Assembly: GCA_020434585.1 (NCBI GenBank) | Contig: JAGRAN010000127.1 | Location: forward strand, 1-34,136 | Reading direction: 5' to 3' | DNA: 34,136 nucleotides | Source: Bdellovibrionales bacterium | GTDB taxonomy: Bacteria > Bdellovibrionota_C > UBA2361 > SZUA-149 > JAGRAN01 | In this document: piece by piece, positions 17,901 to 26,398 of the stretch | How positions within the stretch are numbered: the first letter of the stretch is position 1 | Layout of the letters: the number at the start of each line of letters is the position of its first letter | Made by a program: the position numbers and the translations under genes | Notes under the pieces: generated by a model | Seen by the model: the letters and a program-made list of their open reading frames with translations, nothing else | The model's database searches: none | Told to the model about the DNA's origin: nothing

Positions 17901-19760
17901 GTTTTCGGCAACGGACTATTGTGCAGCGACAAGGCGAAACTGATCGCAGCGTTTAACCATAGACACATCTTCATCGATCCGAATCCGGATGCCGAGCTCT
18001 CTTTTAAAGAAAGAAAGCGCATGTTTGAAACTCCGGGCACCCAGTGGACGGACTATGATGCTTCTGTGTTGAGTACTGGCGGCGGTATCTACAACCGCGG
18101 CGATAAAGAAATAGAACTCTCAGAAGAAGCTGCCCGAGCTTTAGGAATTAAAGAGCGCCTTCTTTCCGGTCAGGAGCTAGTCAAGGCGATCTTATGTTCT
18201 CCGGCGGACCTACTTTGGAACGGCGGAATCGGAACCTACGTAAAGTCTTCGACAGAGTCCAATATGGAAGTCGAAGATCCTGCCAACGACGATGTTCGCG
18301 TTGATGCGCGAGAGCTGAGAGTGAAAGTTGTTGGTGAGGGAGGAAACCTCGGTTTTACGCAGCGGGCGCGAATCGAGTATTCAAAACTTGGCGGTCATAT
18401 CAACACGGACGCCGTCGACAATTCCGGTGGCGTAGATTGCTCAGATGCGGAAGTGAACCTGAAAATTCTGCTAAACGAAGAAGTCAGACTGGGCAAAATA
18501 ACATTGGAGGAGCGAAATGAGCTTCTCGAAATGTGCGCCGACTCAGTATGTCGCAAGGTAATTGGGCGCAATCGCTCACAGAGCATGATACTTAGTTTGG
18601 GTGTCCGCCGCAGCCGTAAGAATATCGATTATTATCGCGGCCTAATTGCACAGTTAGAAAATAACGGCGTGCTGGATCGTGAAGGCGAATTTCTTCCCGA
18701 TGACGAATCTTTAGTTAAGCGCAGTCAACTGCGTGCAGGCCTTACCCGGCCCGAACTTGCCGTCATTATCGCTTACGTCAAGATTGCGCTGTTCGAAGTC
18801 ATAATGAAATCATCTCTGCCGGAAGAGCCGTTCGTAGAGCGTTACTTGCTTAGCTACTTCCCCGCCAAAGTCGTTCAGCGATTCAGGGCAGAAACAGAGA
18901 AGCATCCGCTGCGTAGAGAAATCGTTGCGACCCAGATTGCGAATGAATTGGTCGAACGTATGGGCGCATCGTTCGTTTATCGGCTCACTCAGGAAACTGG
19001 CGCGCCTGAGATAGACATCATTTGTGCGTTCTTAGCTGCTGATACTCTGCTCAGTGCTGACGCGCTGAAGATTGAGCTGCGCGTCATGGACAAAGCCTCG
19101 ACGACAAACAGCCACCTGAAAGCGCTGCTCACGATGACTGCCGCGCTTGACGGCATGACCCGGTGGCTGCTCGAACATCGCAATCCAAATTGGTCTTGGG
19201 GTGAGCTGATTGAGCGTTACCAGGAGCCGTTTACGTTGTTGCTTCGAGAGACAGAAGGATTGGTGACCGAGGTCGAGCTACGTAGGTTCCAAGAATCGGT
19301 TAAGCGCCTTACGCTGAACGGGTTCCCAGAGAATCTTGCGAAATCTGTTGCATCTATCGCCTACGCAACTTCTTACCTGGATATTGCGCAGATCGCTTTT
19401 GGGCTAGAGAAGAAAGTTACAAATGTCGCGAAGCTTTATGCGCGACTAGCCGCTGAATTTCAGACCACTAATCTTCTTGAGCAGGCTGCTGATATTGAAC
19501 CAAACGATCGCTGGGAAGCTCTTGCCGTTCGAGCGATTTCAGCCGAACTCAAAAACAGTATTGCAACGATTACTCGCAGTGTAATTGAAGAAGTTGGTGA
19601 GCCGACAATTGAAGCGATGGAAACCTATCTGTCCAGGCGGACCGAAGTGGCACAGCGCTTTAGGCAAAGTATGCGTGAGTTTCACAACAAATCGATGTCA
19701 ATTCCGGCGATATTGGTGCTGACGAATCAGCTGCGTGCGCTGTCTAAGCTGTACGTTTAA
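14964..19760 (+). CDS. Large NAD-dependent glutamate dehydrogenase (GdhB-type, about 180 kDa)
   Basis: 1598 residues, the typical length of the L-GDH180 class. It oxidises L-glutamate to 2-oxoglutarate and ammonia with NAD and is cytoplasmic. A long N-terminal regulatory region (about 1-700) precedes the catalytic core, which has GGLRWSERKDDYRTE (about 809-823) and the substrate-binding lysine region PVGAKGGF. A Rossmann segment VVGIGDMSGDVFGNG lies at about 969-983, and VVGEGGNLGFTQRARIE lies further on, before a helical C-terminal domain. The start is preceded only by a weak GGG ribosome-binding site. It runs against all its neighbours and ends one base from the stop of the converging glycosyltransferase gene. 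No role in motility is implied by its sequence; it looks like a metabolic gene inserted in the locus. Confidence 0.93.
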   Translation: MASSTFLARHSGAAAEKLAELHRSLTGGTNGTSPSANVELLKDNPLGLAELLFRRAPDDFLSRSHVGTLSYLSHQLNTFYFDFLESNKEYKVVELDLSSRNEGKYVTSFMLALYDRPFIVDTLTEFFREQGLRVFTYLHPILTGPGDKVISLNYIELEKIESLDRVQELYDSISSIMADLALVTSGFQPMIDRARSCALSVEEGYSDSKTVVQARETADVLHWLTDGGFVFLGHRVWQPGSGPASEGFDYDPSLDLGLFCSTTNAYREGLQFTSRDAEFLFNRDTFLHFSKLLLKSPVHRRIRMDAVCVKVPTETGDAIHCFVGLLTSKAIAQEASSIPFIRRKLKQIIELEGVYPNSHDYKETLSIIDSMPKFELFQGATSALRRDVQIILSSYQAHETRVSTHLDALRRIVSVMVVMPRERFTVGVRQRIQNFVEKTLRVPQGESEYSLAVADDPLVRLHFFVPNHTGKELSVDAREFEQRISELTLTWDDNLFRSLVENGQEHAARKLTAFYSRALPEQYKAGTSADEAAYDIQMLESLNETENLQIAVRSAADDLSGVHVNLRIYKKGGGLTLSSIVPFLENTELVIVDEQSTEITTQESVWAAIYNFRVRKNSGQKFPIDDAQNFFVPGLRDVINGKADNDRLNALLLDAGLAVSDLAILRTAQRYLWQIKVFTSTKSIVLGIARNPSIAAIIVEYFRTKFEPGIFDGPSPERLAKLEEIEQRFVLRLKEVSNLLDDRVLRAMLGVFKATVRTNYYHGSNIPIGLKIECRKIAAMPSPRPMFETFVNSPDFEGVHLRGGKVARGGLRWSERKDDYRTEILGLMKTQMVKNSIIIPVGAKGGFIVRGEATRESVENCYRKFIRTLLQLADNRVSDEIVHPPNTVIYDPDDPYLVVAADKGTATFSDIANSISIDEFDFWLGDAFASGGSNGYDHKKLGITARGAWEATCRHFREVGIDVAEQEFKVVGIGDMSGDVFGNGLLCSDKAKLIAAFNHRHIFIDPNPDAELSFKERKRMFETPGTQWTDYDASVLSTGGGIYNRGDKEIELSEEAARALGIKERLLSGQELVKAILCSPADLLWNGGIGTYVKSSTESNMEVEDPANDDVRVDARELRVKVVGEGGNLGFTQRARIEYSKLGGHINTDAVDNSGGVDCSDAEVNLKILLNEEVRLGKITLEERNELLEMCADSVCRKVIGRNRSQSMILSLGVRRSRKNIDYYRGLIAQLENNGVLDREGEFLPDDESLVKRSQLRAGLTRPELAVIIAYVKIALFEVIMKSSLPEEPFVERYLLSYFPAKVVQRFRAETEKHPLRREIVATQIANELVERMGASFVYRLTQETGAPEIDIICAFLAADTLLSADALKIELRVMDKASTTNSHLKALLTMTAALDGMTRWLLEHRNPNWSWGELIERYQEPFTLLLRETEGLVTEVELRRFQESVKRLTLNGFPENLAKSVASIAYATSYLDIAQIAFGLEKKVTNVAKLYARLAAEFQTTNLLEQAADIEPNDRWEALAVRAISAELKNSIATITRSVIEEVGEPTIEAMETYLSRRTEVAQRFRQSMREFHNKSMSIPAILVLTNQLRALSKLYV

Positions 19761-19761
19761 T

Positions 19762-21129
19762 CTACGTCTTCTCGGCGATAAAAGAGCTTAGGCGGTTGTC
19801 GCGTCTGACTTTAGCCTGATCGAGCTGCTGAACAATTTCCCTGCGAAATGGGGCAAGAGTCGGACCGGCCATGTTGATCAGTTCCTGTTCATTTGGTCCG
19901 AAGTGGCGTGCGATCTCAAGAGCTTCGCCGCGTCTTCCTGCGGTTAACAGCGATTCGATCACGCTTAGTCCGACAAGAAGTGTGTCCGGAAAGAATCCGT
20001 AAATTGTTTTAATAAACTCGATTGCTTGCTCAGCCTTGCCGCGATGCTCGTATTCGTACTTGCAGAAGTGGACCGATGTCATGAAGGCGTTATTGTTGAT
20101 TTCCTTCTTAGACGCGCTTTGAATCAGAAGTTTTGCCGCTTGGTCTAGCAACCTGTCGGCGAGTATGTTTGAAATTCGTCTGACGGTCGTCGAGCTTGTG
20201 TATACTGCAGAGCCTTCGCCGAAGTAGCGATAAGGCCGTGGGGTGACTTTTGTGTCCCTTAAGCGCTGTTCAAGGAATGTTGCTCGCGCCATCATAGTAT
20301 GTTCTTTACATACGGCTTCTCTGCCTGCGGCGGCGATGCGCGCCCTTTCCTCTTCATGTTCTAGATAGTAATTGCATTTCGCTGCGGCCTCCTGGGCGTT
20401 TCCATCTTCGTAGGTTACTAGGTGAACGTCTTCTTGGAAGAGCTCGAGCAGGCCGTTATTCATGCGCGGAGTTATCAGCAGTGCTCCACACATCATCGCC
20501 TCGAAAACTCTAAAGTTTAAATCGTCTTTGACAGACTGATTAACGACAATCTTGGAGCGTGGAAATGACTCGGCGTATCGTCCGGTTTTAGCGTCTAAGT
20601 TGGTTAGCTGTCCCAGCTCACCAAAGAATTTTGCTCGCTTAGGGTGTAAGTCGGGATCTAGATTGCCGCGGAAGCAGACATCAATTGTAGGAGTTTCAGC
20701 CGGCTCAATCTTGATCGGTGCCCACAATGGCAGCCATTCGATACCGCTGCAGTACTCGCTAAGGCTCTGAATGTAGTTTTTCTGTGCAACCAGTGTTTTG
20801 TCGAACACTGCGCAGAAGCACGAGTGCCACCACGAATGATGGTGGGCATCGACTGAGTAGAATAATGTCGGGATGTCTATCTCCGCCAGCCCTGTTACGG
20901 CCAAGGGTCCACTGTCGTCAAGGTATAGGATACGTTGAGGTTTGAAGCCGCTTGGCAGCATTGCCAGCACTTCTTTTATGGGTGTGGATGGAAACTTGAA
21001 GTAGATGTCTAGGGATTCGCTGACCCATCCGGCCGAAACGACTCGGTGTCCGAGTTCACGCAGTTCGTTGACAAACCAGTCTTGGTTAAGAACCAGAATT
21101 GCTAAGCGTTCGTTTTCTGCCACAGGCAA
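19762..21129 (-). CDS. CgeB-like glycosyltransferase with helical C-terminal region
   Basis: 455 residues. The first 280 or so form a GT-B glycosyltransferase of the CgeB/Glyco_trans_1_2 type: a Rossmann-like N-terminal half with an HHHSWWHS segment, then the donor-binding signature NFRVFEAMMCGALLITPRM (about 205-223) and a C-terminal KEHTMMARATFLEQRL. The last 150 residues are helical and TPR-like. No membrane segment is seen. The start is a TTG at 21129 (a GTG lies two codons further) only 4 bases after the stop of the previous gene, with no clear ribosome-binding site, so translation is probably coupled. Likely part of flagellin or surface glycan transfer; donor and acceptor are unknown. 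Confidence 0.75.
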   Translation of the reverse strand: MPVAENERLAILVLNQDWFVNELRELGHRVVSAGWVSESLDIYFKFPSTPIKEVLAMLPSGFKPQRILYLDDSGPLAVTGLAEIDIPTLFYSVDAHHHSWWHSCFCAVFDKTLVAQKNYIQSLSEYCSGIEWLPLWAPIKIEPAETPTIDVCFRGNLDPDLHPKRAKFFGELGQLTNLDAKTGRYAESFPRSKIVVNQSVKDDLNFRVFEAMMCGALLITPRMNNGLLELFQEDVHLVTYEDGNAQEAAAKCNYYLEHEEERARIAAAGREAVCKEHTMMARATFLEQRLRDTKVTPRPYRYFGEGSAVYTSSTTVRRISNILADRLLDQAAKLLIQSASKKEINNNAFMTSVHFCKYEYEHRGKAEQAIEFIKTIYGFFPDTLLVGLSVIESLLTAGRRGEALEIARHFGPNEQELINMAGPTLAPFRREIVQQLDQAKVRRDNRLSSFIAEKT

Positions 21130-21133
21130 GTAA

Positions 21134-24100
21134 CTAGGGGTTCGCCGCCGACTCAGCTAGCTCTTCGTTAATTTTGTCCAGAAGCTCATTTGCCATGGCG
21201 TGTCCGGCATCAAAGATCAGAATCTTCTCTAGCTCCGACTTTGCGTCCAGCAATCCTCCCTGGGCATACAAGCATCCGGCGTACGAATACAAGATTGCCA
21301 GGTCAGCCGGGTGAATGTCGAGATAATTCTCTAAAGCAGCCTGCACTTCCGGCGCTTTATTCAACTCATAACCGACTTGGACCATGCCGAGCAGCGAACG
21401 CATGTTCTCGCAATTGACCGTTAAAGAACGTTGGTAGAAATCCCAGGCGTCGTGCAATCGACCCTGCTTCATCGCACAGATTCCAAGACCTGCTAGCGCT
21501 TTATCGTTGTCCACCTGACAATTGAGAGCGTCCTTGAAGTGGCGCTGAGCGTTATCCCAGTCCTGGCGAGCGGCAGCAATTGCGCCAAGCGCCGTTTGTG
21601 CACGGGCGCGGTGTACGCGGTCTACTGCAACTTCCTGAAGGAGCTCCTCAGCTTCGGTCAGTCGTTCTAGGCAAGCTAAGGATTCGCCTTTCAAGATAAT
21701 CGCAAAACTGCGCTGATCAGGTCGGGCGCTCGCATCGCTCGAAACTTCATCGGCTTCGATAATTACACGACCGTAGTCGCGCGCCTCTTTTGCTTTTTCT
21801 AATTCTCGCAGCTTCTGGTCGAACGCATGGCTAAAAGTTTGGCTAATACCGGCAGGCTTAGCTGGCTGGGCGACCTCCGCTTTCGGCTGAGCGGCCCCGA
21901 GCTTCTCCTCGGCCAGTCTTTTCAGTTCCAGTGCATCCGCATGCTCAGGCTGATCTTCAAGGAGATTGCTTAAAACTTTGATACACTCGTCGAACTTCTG
22001 TTGTTTGAAGCAGCATCCGGCCAGGCAATACTTAATTTGGAAATCACCGGGTTTTTGCGTCAGATACTGGATAAGCGCGTTCTCGAGCGACGCCATTTCG
22101 TCTAGAACATAAGCGGCATTTAGCAGTTGAAGCAGGATCGATGAATCTGCCGGTGACCTCTCAAGCGCCTGTTCGTAGAGCTTGTAGCCTTCCTGCTGCT
22201 GTCCCAGAGTCCACAAGCATGTACCAAGTCCTGCAATGGACCGTGCGTCCGTCGCGTCGAACTTAATTGCTTGCTCAAAATTTACTGTCGCCTGGTCTGT
22301 GCCGCCAAGCTGTAAATACATTACGGCGCATGAGCGGTAAGCTCGTCCAAATCTGGGGTCGATTTCAAGTGCGGCTTTATAGTGAGATAAAGCTTCTTCG
22401 AATCGTCCTTCCCTCGCAATTACATCAGCTTCGTCGCAAATAATTGTCGGGTCGGGTGCGTCTGGCATTCTGATTGGCGCTAGTGAACGCATCTTATCCG
22501 CAATTTGGGATACGGTTCTTGAAGCCTCGGCTGCTGTGTCAGACGCAGTTTCGATAGTCCTGACGAGAGTCTTATTCGAATTGTCGATGGACCATTCCGG
22601 AAGCTCGTAAGAAGATCGGTTTAACTTGGGAGATGCTGACAATACAGCTTTGTAAACGCCTAGAACCTGCTTAGCTGCATTTTCCCAAGTGCGGTGCTCA
22701 ACCGACTCCATCAAACCTGCCTTAGGAGGAGTGTAGTAAGCGGCCATAACTGCGTTGTAAATGCTCTCAGTGTCACCCGGATTGCAGTAGTAAGCTGAAT
22801 CGCCAAAATAGTCTTTTGGAGTTCCGTAATCCGTCACTACAATATTTGTATTGTGCCGAGCTGCTTCCATTGAAACGATGCCGGGAAGTTCGTACCAGCT
22901 CGGAAGAGCATGGACCCGGGCGGCGGCAAAGGCGCTGGAGAGCATTCTGGCATCCAGTCGGTCGAGAAAGATAGTTTGGCCGCGGCGCTTGAACTTCTTG
23001 CACTGCTCTTCATATTCAGGCTGATAAGTAAAGCCACCGGTAGCAAATACTACGGTAAGTTCGCTGTCATCTAGCGCCTTCAGCAGGCTCAGCTGATTCT
23101 TCCGAGTTTCAAGTCGTCCAACGCAGAAGATGAAGTCCTTAAGTCCGGTTTCAGCGGTGAACAGGTCGCCGTTTGGTTCAATATGCTCCAAGTTGCATCC
23201 GCAGGAATACAAATCGACTCTGCGAACATTTGGATAGTCGCGCAGCAATGACTGGCGTTCCCGTTCGCCGGTAGCGATTAACGAAGCCGCATGTTCAGCC
23301 GTCCACGTATTCTCCCATCTTTCACTAGGTTGGGCGTTCTTCGCCATCTGGCTGAGTTCGCCCCATTTGCGCTTTGGCTGTCCGGCATTTGTATATGCCT
23401 GAAGCACTTCAAACTGAGCGAACATTTGGTTGTAGAACAGCGGTAGATCTTCATACATGGTCGTAACCACGTAAGGCACGCCTGCTTCGTGTGCTCTGCG
23501 AGCAAAAGCTTCCGTGATTTGAGGTGTTGCAAAATTGTGTATGTGTACTAGATCGTATGCACGAACGTCAGCGGTCCCGTCCAAGTCATATTCGACATGA
23601 ACGTTCATTGCTCGCAGCCCTTCGGCAACTCGCTCCATGACTACTGTGTCGCCGCCGCGATGTGTAAGTGCATTACTGCGATTCTGCATTAACACCCGCA
23701 TAATTGGTTGAGCTGTCGAAGCTCCTCGCGACTTGATCTCTTCCAGTAAAGATTTACGCCTTTCCGCCAGTTGGCGATAAAGCACTAACAATTTTTCAGC
23801 TACTGCAGGCCAGCTGTTCTTTTCTGCCCACGCGGCCGCAGAGCTTCTTAAAGTACTATTGAGCGTTTGATTACTTAGAACCAGTTCCAAGGCCATCGGA
23901 AGCGGGTAGCCGCTCGTGACATGAAAGACTGTATCAGCAAATCTTGCGAAGGTCGGAGCAGTGGACGCTATTACGGGAGCTTTGCAGCCGAGGGCGCGAG
24001 CGATAGCACCTGATGCTTCGTAATATGTGGAACGATAGTTCATGACTACGGCATCAGCTGCACAGAGAAAATCGTTCACTAGTTCTTCGGACGCAAATTC

Positions 24101-24859
24101 ATCACGGATAGTGATGAAGGATTGAGCGCCCAGCTTAGCGACCAATTCCTTGATTGCTGCTACGTAGCGCACTGAGTTTGGATCTTCGTGGTGGGCTCCG
24201 CCAATAATATATAAGTGTAAATTCGGGATTTTTGCTTTGAGCTCTGCCGCGGCAGTTATCGCTTCGTCAAAACCTTTATGGGCTTGTGCGAAGCCGAAGC
24301 ATACGACCACTTTCTGCTCACTTGGTATGCCCTGGCGTTGTCGCGCTTGCGCCGGGTCTTGATCGATTCCCAGCACACCGTGCTCAAGGACATGAACGGA
24401 CTCGGGCGCTGCTCCATTGGCAATTGCCTCAAGCTTGTTTTCCGGAGTGTGAACTATAATCGCGTCGGAACCCTGCATTAAGGCAATTAGACTCGGATCG
24501 ATCGTGTAAGGGTTGTGGACGTGGGCAATGATTTGTACACCGGCTGCACGTTGCTCGCTGAGAAACTGTGTAAGAACATGAGCCTTGAAAAAGCGATAGT
24601 GGCAGTTCAAATGGAGAATTTCGATCTCACTGCGCTTTATCTCTTCAGAGAGTTGAGTAAGTGATGAGGTATCGCGCTTCCAGCAGCGGCGAACCCTGCT
24701 GTCATCAGGAGCTGTTAGCTGCTCTGCACCTGCGGTTTCGGCAAGGACTATGATTTCTTCGTCCCGTAGGGCACTGATCAAATAGTCGGCGTAAGTTGCC
24801 AGTCCGCACTTCTGATTAAAGGTCGTTACAATACCGATTCTTGGTTTTCCGGTATCCAT
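21134..24859 (-). CDS. Two-domain GT4 glycosyltransferase with TPR tail
   Basis: 1241 residues. The first GT-B/GT4 domain (about 1-370) has an N-terminal KCGLATYADYL motif, a VVCFGFAQAHKGFDEAI start of the donor half and the ASGAIARALGCKAPVIAS donor loop. The second GT4 domain (about 385-745) has FCVGRLETRKNQ at about 580 and PSWYELPGIVSMEAARHNTN, the E-x7-E type motif, at about 670. The rest (about 815-1235) is tetratricopeptide repeats with an internal duplication. The N-terminal third of each GT half is consistent with acceptor binding. No transmembrane segment is seen. Ribosome-binding site AAGGAAG lies about 10 bases before the ATG. It probably builds a glycan from two sugars on a protein bound by its TPR region; that mechanism is inference. 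Confidence 0.85.
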   Translation of the reverse strand: MDTGKPRIGIVTTFNQKCGLATYADYLISALRDEEIIVLAETAGAEQLTAPDDSRVRRCWKRDTSSLTQLSEEIKRSEIEILHLNCHYRFFKAHVLTQFLSEQRAAGVQIIAHVHNPYTIDPSLIALMQGSDAIIVHTPENKLEAIANGAAPESVHVLEHGVLGIDQDPAQARQRQGIPSEQKVVVCFGFAQAHKGFDEAITAAAELKAKIPNLHLYIIGGAHHEDPNSVRYVAAIKELVAKLGAQSFITIRDEFASEELVNDFLCAADAVVMNYRSTYYEASGAIARALGCKAPVIASTAPTFARFADTVFHVTSGYPLPMALELVLSNQTLNSTLRSSAAAWAEKNSWPAVAEKLLVLYRQLAERRKSLLEEIKSRGASTAQPIMRVLMQNRSNALTHRGGDTVVMERVAEGLRAMNVHVEYDLDGTADVRAYDLVHIHNFATPQITEAFARRAHEAGVPYVVTTMYEDLPLFYNQMFAQFEVLQAYTNAGQPKRKWGELSQMAKNAQPSERWENTWTAEHAASLIATGERERQSLLRDYPNVRRVDLYSCGCNLEHIEPNGDLFTAETGLKDFIFCVGRLETRKNQLSLLKALDDSELTVVFATGGFTYQPEYEEQCKKFKRRGQTIFLDRLDARMLSSAFAAARVHALPSWYELPGIVSMEAARHNTNIVVTDYGTPKDYFGDSAYYCNPGDTESIYNAVMAAYYTPPKAGLMESVEHRTWENAAKQVLGVYKAVLSASPKLNRSSYELPEWSIDNSNKTLVRTIETASDTAAEASRTVSQIADKMRSLAPIRMPDAPDPTIICDEADVIAREGRFEEALSHYKAALEIDPRFGRAYRSCAVMYLQLGGTDQATVNFEQAIKFDATDARSIAGLGTCLWTLGQQQEGYKLYEQALERSPADSSILLQLLNAAYVLDEMASLENALIQYLTQKPGDFQIKYCLAGCCFKQQKFDECIKVLSNLLEDQPEHADALELKRLAEEKLGAAQPKAEVAQPAKPAGISQTFSHAFDQKLRELEKAKEARDYGRVIIEADEVSSDASARPDQRSFAIILKGESLACLERLTEAEELLQEVAVDRVHRARAQTALGAIAAARQDWDNAQRHFKDALNCQVDNDKALAGLGICAMKQGRLHDAWDFYQRSLTVNCENMRSLLGMVQVGYELNKAPEVQAALENYLDIHPADLAILYSYAGCLYAQGGLLDAKSELEKILIFDAGHAMANELLDKINEELAESAANP

Positions 24860-25479
24860 ACCGAATACTTCCTTTCTCGAGCTGCGCTCTCCTACGTTAA
24901 AAAACTCGGTCGACTATTGCCGACTGATTTATGCTTTCATGCAGCTTCAGAGAATCGGAACGAAGGGCTATCCTTAACCAAAACCCATAAAACCGTATGG
25001 CAGCACTCTTTAGATGCAGCTTAGCGCTGCACTACTCACCACAGTCCTCCTTTCAAGAAGCGTTCCAATCTTGCTCGGTTTGGCTGCCGCGGTTTACTTT
25101 GTTTCACATGCAGCAGGGTTTTTGAGGAATGCCGCGGTAAGACGACTAGGGTCAGTGGTCGAAAAAGATAGGTAAAAACAAAAGGTTAGTAGGGTTATGT
25201 GCAGAATCGACCGGCTCGCTCTTGCGGTTATTTCTGCCTAACTTTACTCTGTTTAAACTAAGAAAGGCGCTCCCGAAGAAGAATTCTCTGTGTTTAGTTG
25301 GGCTTAAGCCCTAGTTAATTTGACGCCGGATCCAAACTTTTGACAGCAGTTCTCCCCTTCCCGCAGTGTATATAACCTGTCCAAGGGGTGTTTTAACTCT
25401 GTTTTAAAACTAGCCTTCAGGTGTCGAGGCGAAGCGGTCGATGTATAAATGAGTAGAAGAACATAGCTTTCTGAATTAA
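24860..25479. other. Divergent intergenic region, no gene recognised
   Basis: About 620 bases between the GT4/TPR gene (-) and the Cas4-like gene (+). No reading frame with protein-like composition was found. TTGACA at about 25341 and TATAAC at about 25372 resemble promoter elements but are too far apart (about 25 bases) to form one promoter. No tRNA, terminator or sigma-54 site was recognised. Confidence 0.4.
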
Positions 25480-26391
25480 ATGGCCGACGATCAACACCAC
25501 CGCACGCTCAGCGCCGCTGAAATTTCAAACTACGTCGTCTGCCCCGAAGCTTGGCGGCTTAAGTACATTGAGCATGCGCGCTACGAGCACGGCGAAGGCA
25601 CAGAAGAAAGCAAAGAGCTGCGAGAAGAATGGGTGCGTCAACACGACCTGAGCAGCGAACTTCGCGAATACGCCACAATTGCGTACTTACTGTTGTTTGT
25701 TCTGGCTGTGTTTGTCTTTGCCTGGGACCAGGTACGCGAACTCGAATCTCAGGCTTTCGAAGGCGAAAAGAAACTACTGCACATCATCGATTCCGCGAAG
25801 CAGGCGATACCGCTCGAAATCCTTGGCCTGTTCTTGGTCCTTGGGATTTTGATTTTTGTTTGGGATCTGCTTGACCGTAAGCGCCGTTCGATTCGACAAA
25901 GCGCAGGTGTCGGCGAGAAGACTGATGTCATTGCTGTGCGCGGAAGTTCCGAACTCCCGGGTAAAAAGTATTATTCAGAAAAGCTGAAGCTTTCGAGCCG
26001 ACCGGATGCATTACTGGTCGAGGAAGGTTTTATTGTTCCCGCCGACCGCAAGCCGATGACTAACAAAGTGCGCGATCGTCACGTTATTCAGCTGCTTGTT
26101 CACTGTCGGCTGGTTGAGGAAGAAGAAGGTAAGCGGCCGCCGTATGGTGTGTTATTCATGGGTAAGAGCGTTCGCACCGTTAGAATTAAAAACACAGATG
26201 AAAAGCAGCGTTGGCTGGATAGTGTGCTCGCCGAGATGCGCTCGATACTTGGGGGCGTGCCCGCCGTTCCTGCGCCGAGCAAGATGAAATGTAAGTATTG
26301 TGATGTCCGGCAGTACTGCAGCCATAGTCGCTTTCACTCCCGAGGTGAAGATTCGAGCGACTCTGGCGAGGAAGAAACTACTGCGATCTAG
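25480..26391 (+). CDS. Cas4-like PD-(D/E)XK protein with inserted transmembrane hairpin
   Basis: 303 residues. The N-terminus LSAAEISNYVVCPEAWRLKY (10-29) is the Cas4/RecB-like opening with Cys21. The nuclease core has RPDALL (Asp176) and PADRK (Asp189, Lys191), matching motifs II and III, followed by the helix RHVIQLLVHCRLVEE with the usual Gln. The C-terminus KCKYCDVRQYC supplies Cys271, Cys274 and Cys280, so four cysteines are placed as in the Cas4/AddB iron-sulfur cluster. Between Cys21 and the core lie two clear transmembrane helices (about 64-81 and 111-129), which Cas4 proteins lack. No CRISPR array or cas gene is nearby. The start has no good ribosome-binding site. It is the only plus-strand gene in the glycosylation block. 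Nuclease function is predicted, not shown. Confidence 0.78.
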   Translation: MADDQHHRTLSAAEISNYVVCPEAWRLKYIEHARYEHGEGTEESKELREEWVRQHDLSSELREYATIAYLLLFVLAVFVFAWDQVRELESQAFEGEKKLLHIIDSAKQAIPLEILGLFLVLGILIFVWDLLDRKRRSIRQSAGVGEKTDVIAVRGSSELPGKKYYSEKLKLSSRPDALLVEEGFIVPADRKPMTNKVRDRHVIQLLVHCRLVEEEEGKRPPYGVLFMGKSVRTVRIKNTDEKQRWLDSVLAEMRSILGGVPAVPAPSKMKCKYCDVRQYCSHSRFHSRGEDSSDSGEEETTAI

Positions 26392-26398
26392 TTTCGAC

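Noticed and set aside
24895-24930. Possible sigma-28 (FliA) promoter TAAA...GCCGACTG on the plus strand
   Set aside because: The spacer is 17 bases instead of about 15, the GATAA end is missing and no plus-strand gene starts within 500 bases.
25480-26391. Possible CRISPR-Cas locus because of the Cas4-like gene
   Set aside because: No array of spaced direct repeats and no cas1, cas2 or effector gene occurs anywhere in the window.
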